This document shows, piece by piece, positions 6,461 to 11,940 of a stretch of 11,940 nucleotides of DNA. Positions within the stretch are counted from its first letter, which is position 1. Each line of letters begins with the position of its first letter. Position numbers and translations under genes: made by a program. The DNA is from Candidatus Fibrimonadales bacterium (GTDB lineage: Bacteria; Fibrobacterota; Fibrobacteria; Fibrobacterales; Fibrobacteraceae): positions 1 through 11,940 of the forward strand of contig WQSA01000051.1 of the NCBI GenBank assembly GCA_009788135.1. The letters are read 5' to 3'. Under the pieces are notes generated by a model that searched no databases, was not told the origin of the DNA, and worked only from the letters and a program-made list of their open reading frames with translations.

Positions 6461-8350
6461 ATCAAAAACTATGTGCGACCATGAGAATTTGTCGGTTTTG
6501 AAATCCGTGAACTGCGTTTTTAAAACGTAGTCTAAACGAAAAGTTAAGAACTGCCATTTATAGCGCACTCCCATGCCTATCGACATTTCTTGCGCTGAGT
6601 TGAAAGAATCGTCTGAATCGCTTATATGAACCCAATCCGTGAATTGCACAAGCTGCCAATTTCTCAGCGGTTTCCAAGGCGTGATAAATCTGAGTTCCTC
6701 ATTTACTCTGAAATATTCGGGAGAATGGCCGCCCGCTTTGCTTGTGTCATTTTCCATTTTGTATGGAAACACCGTTCTGAATTTATAACCGCGCAAAGTT
6801 CTGCTGCCACCCTGATAAAAACTTTCTGCATCGTCTTTAGGAGCCTTGTTGAAAATATTTCCATAGCTAAAAGCAAATGCGCTTAGCAAATATCTTCGAA
6901 ATATGGGGGAATAGATATAAGCTGATGTTTCCGTATAAAAGAATCCATGTTCCAATCCTACTTTCCAAAAATCCGAAATTTTTGAATCTTTCACTTTGCC
7001 AAAAGATTCATGTTGCAATTCGCCGCCTGCGCCAACATTGGGAGTGAATTTAAATCCTCTAATCGGATCATAGCTGTTGTCTGTAAAATCAAAAGTAAGC
7101 CCGCATTCGTATTTCACCTTAAAATAATCTTTTGCATCTTCATCTCCTTCGCCTTGCAATTTCAAAAATCTGAAGTCAAACGTATGTCTGTTGCGAATGT
7201 GGTTGCGAGCGGAAAGGCCAAAAGACAAATTCGCTCTGTTCACAATCTCCCATCTTTCAACAAGGCTGTCTGGATTGGTTGGAGCGGGCAATTTTTCGTG
7301 ATTGAAAAATATCCTCTCATCAAGCCTTATGGCAGTAGGTATCCAAGACACGCGAGTTCCAAAAAGCAATGGATGGGCGTAGTTCAAAGAGAGTTCCTGG
7401 CGATTTTGCGCAAGCATAACGCTGGCGCCGCCCTCGTGAAAAGAGCCGAACAAATTTTTGTGCAAAGCGGAATACGAAATTCCAAAACCGTAAATCTGCT
7501 CAAAGAAGAATCCATAATTCGCTTCTCCGGGAACTCTTTCGTAAACGGTCAATGAAATATTTGAGAGTCCATTCTCCTGCAATGAATCTTCAAGCTTAAC
7601 CTGAGAAAACAATTGCGTTGAGAGCAATTTTGTTCTGAATGAAAAGAAATACTTTTGATTCACTATGGAATCTCGCTTTATTTCCCAGAGCTTGTTTAGC
7701 CAAGCCGTATCTGAAAGCCCTGTTTCCGGTTCGGTTTGCCCGGGCAATAAACCGGCGCGAAAAGTTTTGCTGTTGAAATTCCCCATGACAACCTGATGCT
7801 TTGGGTTTGTGAAATAATGAACGTTTACTTTTTTATCCGTTGTGTCTATAAGCTCCAAATGTTCAACCGTTATATGCAGATAGCCCTGTTTAAGGTAAAC
7901 GTCTTCTATTGTTTTTCTGTCATTGCTTATAACCTCAGGATCGTAAATTCCGCCTTTTGGAACGGAAAGTTTGTCGGGATCTATAAGAGCCACGCCTTCG
8001 TTAAGCACAATGGCTGCAGAGCCGAATTTATACTTTTCTCCCTCATATATGCTAAATGTATATACCTCCACCTTTACGGTATCTGCCATTTCTTCGCTTA
8101 TGGATAGCGAAATGTTTTCGCTGAAATAGCCGTTATTCTGGTAAAAGTAGTCCAGATTTCCCTTTGCAAGTTTAATTATAAAGCTTCGCCTTTCTGGCGA
8201 AATCACGTCCATTTCGGTAGGCAAGTCCAATTGTTCAATCAGAAAATTTTCGCTGTAAACCTTATTGCCTGTAATTTGCAATTTCCAAGAAGGTGTTTCC
8301 GCCGTGGCGGAAAGAACCGTTAATAAAAAGAGTATGCAAAAAAAGAACAC
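6443..8350 (-). CDS. BamA/TamA-family outer-membrane protein (POTRA domains plus Omp85 barrel)
   Basis: The 635-residue product has a signal peptide (MFFFCILFLLTVLSATA, predicted cleavage before ET). POTRA-like units follow over roughly residues 20-270; the first opens WKLQITGNKVYSENFL and includes DYFYQNNGYF, and a later one contains DVYLKQGYL. A beta-barrel starts at about 280. The L6 signature is intact as GGSRTLRGYKF, with LRGY at 519-522. Its size is nearer TamA (three POTRA) than BamA (five POTRA), but no TamB-like gene is visible beside it. The start is GTG at 8350-8348: an in-frame TAA lies only 9 nt upstream with no ATG after it, so a longer start is excluded. The GTG shares its first base with the TAG stop of the upstream pentapeptide lipoprotein gene (TAGTG), suggesting translational coupling. 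The signal peptide n-region has no Lys or Arg, and the C-terminus (FDLSQAI) lacks a terminal aromatic residue. It acts in the outer membrane, probably in protein insertion or translocation. Confidence 0.85.
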   Translation of the reverse strand: MFFFCILFLLTVLSATAETPSWKLQITGNKVYSENFLIEQLDLPTEMDVISPERRSFIIKLAKGNLDYFYQNNGYFSENISLSISEEMADTVKVEVYTFSIYEGEKYKFGSAAIVLNEGVALIDPDKLSVPKGGIYDPEVISNDRKTIEDVYLKQGYLHITVEHLELIDTTDKKVNVHYFTNPKHQVVMGNFNSKTFRAGLLPGQTEPETGLSDTAWLNKLWEIKRDSIVNQKYFFSFRTKLLSTQLFSQVKLEDSLQENGLSNISLTVYERVPGEANYGFFFEQIYGFGISYSALHKNLFGSFHEGGASVMLAQNRQELSLNYAHPLLFGTRVSWIPTAIRLDERIFFNHEKLPAPTNPDSLVERWEIVNRANLSFGLSARNHIRNRHTFDFRFLKLQGEGDEDAKDYFKVKYECGLTFDFTDNSYDPIRGFKFTPNVGAGGELQHESFGKVKDSKISDFWKVGLEHGFFYTETSAYIYSPIFRRYLLSAFAFSYGNIFNKAPKDDAESFYQGGSRTLRGYKFRTVFPYKMENDTSKAGGHSPEYFRVNEELRFITPWKPLRNWQLVQFTDWVHISDSDDSFNSAQEMSIGMGVRYKWQFLTFRLDYVLKTQFTDFKTDKFSWSHIVFDLSQAI

Positions 8351-9852
8351 TATTTCTTTTTAGGTCTCGCACGTTTCTTGGCGGAGCCAGTATCTTCATC
8401 TTCATCTGCCGCTTTTTGTCTTTTCTTTATCTGAGGAGCTGGAGGAGCTTCGTCAAATCCTCCGTCATCATCGGAGGATATTTTCTTTTTGGAACCGCCG
8501 CTACGGCCACCGCCATCTGCATTTATAAAACCATTTTTATCAGGGTCAAAACCAGATGGGAAATTCGTGGCATTGTTATAAACAACTCCGTTTGCCTGGA
8601 ATTTGTCCATTTTTGAGCGAGATAAATTCGCTCCGGAAAAATCAACTTTGTCAAGTCTTGTATCAGCGTTGAATTTTGAATTTTGCATATCAACGTTTGC
8701 AAAGCTGACTTGGCTCAGTTTCGCGCCTTCAAAATTTGCGTTTACCATAGAAGCTTCGTTGAATATAATTCTGTCCAAAGTGGAATTCGCAAAGTTTGCC
8801 TTTGTCAAATCTGCTTTTATAAATTGAGAACGCTTCATATCTGTGCCGTCAAAAACGGCGGATTTCATGTCTGCGCTTATGAAATCGCATTTATCAACAA
8901 CCGCGTCAAAGAAGCTAGCTCCAACCATTTTTGTCTCTATAAATGACGAGCCGCTAACCGTGCTTTTGTCAAATACCACTCCGGTTATCGTCATGTTGTT
9001 AAAATCCATGTCAGACACGGTAGCTTGCGCAAAAATAGCTTTCTGAAGTTTTGTTCTTTTCAAATCCGCATTGCTGAACGAAGTCAGAGAAAAATCTGCA
9101 CTGGTGAAATTGGCATTGCCAAACACGGCTCCGGAGAAATTCACTCTTTGCAAACCAGCTCCGGTGAAATTTGAATTGTTCAAATCCACATCTGCAAAGT
9201 TGGCGTTTGTCAAATTGCATTTGGAGAAATTCGCTCCCGTAACCTGAGCTCCCTTGAAATTGGAGTTTGCAAGCTCGGAATTGGTGAAATCGGTGTTCTG
9301 GGCTACAACTCCGCCAAAATCGGCAGCGGTTAAGTCCACTCCTATAATTTTCGCGCCCGTCAAGTCGGTGTTCTTGAAGCTTAGACCCTCAGATACCTTC
9401 ATTGAGGTGAGGTTCGCCCTTGTAAGCGAGGCTCCGGAAAAGTTAGTCGCCCTTTCTATGGTGCCTTCGGCGTTTAATAGCGTTGTCCTGTAGAAGTTTG
9501 CACCTTCGAGGTTTGCGTCTGAGAAATTGGCGCCTCGTATATCTGCGCTTGAGAAGTTGGCTCCAGCCAGGTTAGCTCCGGAAAAGTCCGGGATTTCCAA
9601 CATGGAGTTTTGGAATTTCGCAGAGCCGAGCTCCGCTCTCTTGAACGAAGGGCCTCGACCGGTGGCGTTCTGAAAGTCTGCCCCTTCGCCTTGGGCGCCT
9701 TCAAAACTGTATCCGTCGATACCTTTTGCTCTAAAGGAAGTAGTTAGCTCTTTATTTCGCCAATCGGCCTGTTCGGAAAGTTTTCCGCAGGAAGCCAGAG
9801 AAATAACGAGCGCCGATGCGGTTAATAAACCGCCAAAAAAGCATTTTCGCAT
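8350..9852 (-). CDS. Pentapeptide-repeat lipoprotein with charged C-terminal tail
   Basis: I place the start at the ATG at 9852, giving 500 residues. It yields a compact lipoprotein signal peptide (MRKCFFGG...LAS-C) with lipobox LASC and lipidated Cys22 (codon 9789-9787), and an AAGGG Shine-Dalgarno lies 7 nt upstream. An in-frame ATG at 9870 would add only MQKGSS. From about residue 40 to 430 the chain is nearly all pentapeptide repeats of the A(D/N)LxG / ANFxx type, which fold as a four-sided right-handed beta-helix; about 390 residues would make some 19 coils. The last ~65 residues differ: a DPDKNGFINADG segment like an EF-hand calcium loop, then Gly/Ser-, Asp- and Lys-rich low complexity ending KKRARPKKK. 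The residue after Cys is Gly, so an enterobacterial-type Asp+2 inner-membrane retention signal is absent and outer-membrane anchoring is plausible. The stop codon overlaps the GTG start of the BamA/TamA-type gene, so the two products may act together. Function is unknown; unlike MfpA/Qnr gyrase mimics it is exported. Confidence 0.87.
   Translation of the reverse strand: MRKCFFGGLLTASALVISLASCGKLSEQADWRNKELTTSFRAKGIDGYSFEGAQGEGADFQNATGRGPSFKRAELGSAKFQNSMLEIPDFSGANLAGANFSSADIRGANFSDANLEGANFYRTTLLNAEGTIERATNFSGASLTRANLTSMKVSEGLSFKNTDLTGAKIIGVDLTAADFGGVVAQNTDFTNSELANSNFKGAQVTGANFSKCNLTNANFADVDLNNSNFTGAGLQRVNFSGAVFGNANFTSADFSLTSFSNADLKRTKLQKAIFAQATVSDMDFNNMTITGVVFDKSTVSGSSFIETKMVGASFFDAVVDKCDFISADMKSAVFDGTDMKRSQFIKADLTKANFANSTLDRIIFNEASMVNANFEGAKLSQVSFANVDMQNSKFNADTRLDKVDFSGANLSRSKMDKFQANGVVYNNATNFPSGFDPDKNGFINADGGGRSGGSKKKISSDDDGGFDEAPPAPQIKKRQKAADEDEDTGSAKKRARPKKK
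8600..9760 (-). repeat. 15-nt periodic coding repeat underlying the pentapeptide beta-helix
   Basis: On the minus strand, units encoding GCN-AAN/GAN-TTT/TTG recur every 15 nt across this span. Phe-centred and Leu/Ile/Val/Met-centred units alternate, giving a 30-nt superperiod. The pattern is protein-driven. It also creates long open frames on the opposite strand that I do not consider genes. Confidence 0.8.
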
Positions 9853-9932
9853 AGAAGAACCCTTTTGCATATATCATAAAAATACAAAAAAAAAATCGAA
9901 AGCGGTAGATTTTTTTGTATTTTGTTTGCCTT
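9853..9932. promoter_or_regulatory. Divergent intergenic region between the pentapeptide lipoprotein gene and purA
   Basis: This is the only sizeable intergenic gap. For the leftward gene, TATGAT (9878-9873, 5 of 6 match to TATAAT) would start transcription near 9867 and give a short leader holding AAGGG (9864-9860) before the ATG at 9852. That supports the inner start over the ATG at 9870. No convincing -35 is seen. A ten-A tract (9886-9895) and a seven-T tract (9910-9916) lie in the middle. For purA, TAGATT (9906-9911) or TATTTT (9918-9923) are weak -10 candidates, with no Shine-Dalgarno before the ATG at 9933. Confidence 0.4.
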
Positions 9933-11216
9933 ATGCCAAATAGAGTGATTGTAGGTTCGCAGTGGGGCGATGAAGGCAAGGCCAAAATCGTTGATTTTTT
10001 AACATTATATGCAGATATAATAGTCAGGTTTCAGGGTGGCGCTAATGCCGGCCATACGGTAAAAGTGGACGACAAAGAGTTTATTTTTCACCTTATTCCA
10101 AGCGGGATAATGCATGCAAACAAGATTTGCATCATAGGGAACGGCGTTGTTTTTGACCCAAAACAGGCGATTTTAGAGATAAAAGACCTTATTTCAAAGG
10201 GTATTTCCGTTGAAAACCGAATTTTAATAGCTGAAAATGCCCATGTTGTGCTGCCTTGGCACATAGCTTGCGATAAATTGAAGGAAGCCAAAGCCGGAAA
10301 GTCTGCCATTGGAACTACAGGCAGAGGCATTGGTCCCTGTTACAGTGACAAGGTGAACAGGCACGGGGTGAGGGTCGGCGATTTGCTGAGCGAACAGGAT
10401 TTAAGACCTCGCATAGAGGATATAGCCGGGTTCAGGAACGAGGAATTCAAAAAAATGTTTGAAGCCGAGGCCATAGACTCGGAACCCGTTATAAAAGAGT
10501 ATTTAGAGCTTGGCGAGCAGTTGAGACCTTATATCTGCGATATTTCTCCTTATTTGCAAGAGAGCTTAAAAGCGAAAAAGCAGATTATTTTTGAGGGCGC
10601 GCAGGGAACTATTTTAGATGTGGATCATGGAACTTATCCTTTTGTCACTTCTTCTAACACGGTAGCTGGCTATGCAAGCTGTGGTTCCGGAGTTGGACCA
10701 ACGGCAATAGAGCAGGTGATAGGCGTTGTGAAAGCCTACACCACAAGGGTGGGCAACGGGCCTTTCCCAACTGAACTTCAAAACGAAATTGGCGAAAAAC
10801 TTCGCAGCATTGGCGGAGAATATGGAGCCACCACCGGAAGGCCTAGGCGTTGCGGATGGTTTGATGCTCCCGTTGTTCGCAAGGCTGCCGCTGTGAACGG
10901 CTTGACTCATTTGGCCATAACCAAGCTTGACGTGCTGGATACCTTTAAGGAAATAAAAATCTGCACGGACTATAAAATTGAAGGCCGCGAAGTTTTGCAT
11001 TTTCCAAATAGCCTGGCTCAGGTAGCTCTTTGCGAGCCTGTTTATGAAACCATGCCGGGCTGGGAATGTTCCACTTCCAAGTGCCGTTCATGGAACGATT
11101 TGCCAGAGAATGCGCAAAAATATTTAATACGACTTTCCGAACTTGCTGGCGTTAAAATAGGGATGATTTCCATTGGCGCAAAAAGAGATGAAAGCATTTT
11201 GGTGGATATACAGTAA
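9933..11216 (+). CDS. purA: Adenylosuccinate synthetase
   Basis: The enzyme condenses IMP with aspartate using GTP, the first committed step from IMP to AMP in purine synthesis, in the cytoplasm. The 427-residue length is normal for the family. Signatures run in order: GSQWGDEGKAK near the N-terminus with the catalytic Asp13, GGANAGHT with the catalytic His, HLIPSGI, IGNGVV, GTTGRGIGPCYSDK, FEGAQGTILDVDHGTYP, VTSSNT, TRVGNGPFPTEL, ATTGRPRRCGWFD, TKLDVLD for guanine recognition, and YETMPGW. The P-loop-like motif usually reads GDEGKGK; here it is GDEGKAK (Ala17, codon 9981-9983). I chose the ATG at 9933 because it gives the standard distance to the GDEGK motif; a TTG at 9915 would add six unlikely residues. 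The stop shares one base with the next start (TAATG), so purA and the helicase gene are probably cotranscribed. Confidence 0.97.
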   Translation: MPNRVIVGSQWGDEGKAKIVDFLTLYADIIVRFQGGANAGHTVKVDDKEFIFHLIPSGIMHANKICIIGNGVVFDPKQAILEIKDLISKGISVENRILIAENAHVVLPWHIACDKLKEAKAGKSAIGTTGRGIGPCYSDKVNRHGVRVGDLLSEQDLRPRIEDIAGFRNEEFKKMFEAEAIDSEPVIKEYLELGEQLRPYICDISPYLQESLKAKKQIIFEGAQGTILDVDHGTYPFVTSSNTVAGYASCGSGVGPTAIEQVIGVVKAYTTRVGNGPFPTELQNEIGEKLRSIGGEYGATTGRPRRCGWFDAPVVRKAAAVNGLTHLAITKLDVLDTFKEIKICTDYKIEGREVLHFPNSLAQVALCEPVYETMPGWECSTSKCRSWNDLPENAQKYLIRLSELAGVKIGMISIGAKRDESILVDIQ

Positions 11217-11940
11217 TGGATAGCGACTCTCCTTTTGCAACGCCCTCTAAAATAAAAGAACCGGAAAATAAACTGCCGGATTATTCCGTTGAAGATTTGC
11301 CTCAGGGTTTGAGGGAAACGGTTAAGGAACTCGGCTGGAACGAGTTGATGCCTGTTCAGAAAAAGACTATTCCATATATGCTTGAAGGCAGGGATATGCT
11401 TATTCAGTCCAAAACAGGTTCCGGGAAAACCGGAGCGTTTTTGCTGCCTATTTTGCAGGTGATAGTTGCAGAGCATATTTTTCCTCAGGTTCTTATTCTG
11501 GTTCCCACTCGCGAGCTTGCGCTGCAGGTTCACGGCGAGGCAGAAAAACTTTCCAAAAATATTGGCATTCGCTCCTGCGCAATTTTTGGCGGAGTAGGTT
11601 TTGAAAATCAAATTCGCGCATTGAGAACCGGTGTGCATATAATAGTGGCAACGCCGGGCCGTTTGCTGGACCACGCTCAGCGTGGCAACATAGATTTTGG
11701 AAGCGTTCGGGATTTGATTATGGACGAGGCAGACGAAATGCTTGGCATGGGCTTTTATCCCGATATGCAGCGAATTCGCCGCTACTTGCCAAAACAGATT
11801 TCCTGCACAATGTTCAGCGCAACAATTCCCCAGACTGTGAAAAGCCTTGCAAGAGAATTTCAGCGCCAGAACGCAGATTTCCTTTCTCTTTCATACGATC
11901 AGGTTATAGCGAAAAATCTGGAGCATCGCTATTACGCTTC
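11216..11940 (+). CDS. DEAD-box ATP-dependent RNA helicase (3' partial)
   Basis: The frame opens with ATG overlapping the purA stop by 1 nt and stays open to the window edge, giving 241 complete codons. It covers helicase domain 1: a Q-motif region ending WNELMPVQKKTIP, motif I SKTGSGKT (65-72), motif Ia PTRELA (97-102), a GG motif (125-126), motif Ib TPGR (146-149), motif II DEAD (170-173) and motif III SAT (201-203). Domain 2 has barely begun. These proteins unwind or remodel RNA in ribosome assembly, decay and cold adaptation. The visible part does not separate DeaD/CsdA, RhlE or DbpA types, so no symbol is given. The first ~25 residues are a short polar N-terminal extension. A GGTGG about 10 nt upstream inside purA may aid initiation. 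Confidence 0.95.
   Translation, partial: MDSDSPFATPSKIKEPENKLPDYSVEDLPQGLRETVKELGWNELMPVQKKTIPYMLEGRDMLIQSKTGSGKTGAFLLPILQVIVAEHIFPQVLILVPTRELALQVHGEAEKLSKNIGIRSCAIFGGVGFENQIRALRTGVHIIVATPGRLLDHAQRGNIDFGSVRDLIMDEADEMLGMGFYPDMQRIRRYLPKQISCTMFSATIPQTVKSLAREFQRQNADFLSLSYDQVIAKNLEHRYYA

Noticed and set aside
6512..6530. Hairpin CTGCGTTT-TTA-AAACGTAG downstream of the RND gene
   Set aside because: The stem is AT-rich with a G-U pair and no U tract follows on either strand; it lies inside the BamA/TamA-type coding sequence and looks incidental.
7010..7555. 181-codon open frame on the plus strand opposite the BamA/TamA-type gene
   Set aside because: It is antisense to well-conserved barrel strands and has no ribosome binding site or family resemblance.
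8350..8380. Nuclear-localisation-like KKRARPKKK tail suggesting a host-targeted effector
   Set aside because: The protein carries a lipoprotein signal and no effector secretion signal; basic tails are common and the resemblance alone is not evidence.
8603..9493. Several open frames on the plus strand (for example 8603-8827, 8683-8946, 9254-9493)
   Set aside because: They mirror the 15-nt periodic pentapeptide-repeat gene on the other strand, have no start signals, and encode skewed compositions typical of antisense frames.
8600..9760. Regularly spaced repeats that might suggest a CRISPR array
   Set aside because: The period is 15 nt, in frame, and encodes pentapeptides; there are no repeat-spacer units of CRISPR size.

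Overview
The window looks like chromosomal DNA from an anaerobic or gut-type member of Fibrobacterota, or a close relative in the Fibrobacteres-Chlorobi-Bacteroidetes group. Three things point there: a secreted CotH-type protein with a long poly-Ser linker, its C-terminal sorting-like domain resembling type IX secretion substrates, and mostly weak or absent Shine-Dalgarno sequences at starts. The assignment rests on gene style only and is an inference. I see no rRNA, tRNA, CRISPR array, insertion sequence or phage gene.

Layout. A CotH-like protein gene, cut by the left edge, runs rightwards to 1431. It meets tail-to-tail, with a 22-nt overlap, a leftward two-gene unit: a POTRA-less Omp85-type outer-membrane barrel (4086 to 2716), then a SurA-like periplasmic chaperone/peptidyl-prolyl isomerase (2693 to 1410). 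Only 22 bp separate the barrel gene from a divergent RND/MMPL-family inner-membrane protein gene (4109 to 6460). The RND gene ends in an 18-nt convergent overlap with a second leftward unit: a long pentapeptide-repeat lipoprotein (9852 to 8350), coupled by a 1-nt stop/start overlap to a POTRA-containing BamA/TamA-type barrel (8350 to 6443). After a short divergent intergenic region, purA (9933 to 11216) and a DEAD-box RNA helicase (11216 to beyond the right edge) run rightwards, again joined by a 1-nt overlap.

How the genes may work together. Positions 1410 to 9852 read as an envelope-biogenesis island: two Omp85-superfamily barrels, a SurA-type chaperone, an RND/MMPL membrane protein of the kind that often moves lipids or other hydrophobic substrates, and a probable outer-membrane-anchored beta-helical lipoprotein. 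Each family is established; the idea that they form one assembly or lipid-delivery module is inference from proximity. The most unusual details are the RND protein's asymmetric proton-relay motif (Asp kept in the second repeat, Arg in the first), the stop-start coupling of the pentapeptide lipoprotein to a BamA/TamA-type protein, and a symmetric 22-bp divergent spacer. The right-hand part (purA plus helicase) is housekeeping.

Coding density is extreme. No intergenic gap exceeds about 80 bp, and gene ends overlap at both convergent junctions, so any terminators must lie inside neighbouring coding sequence.
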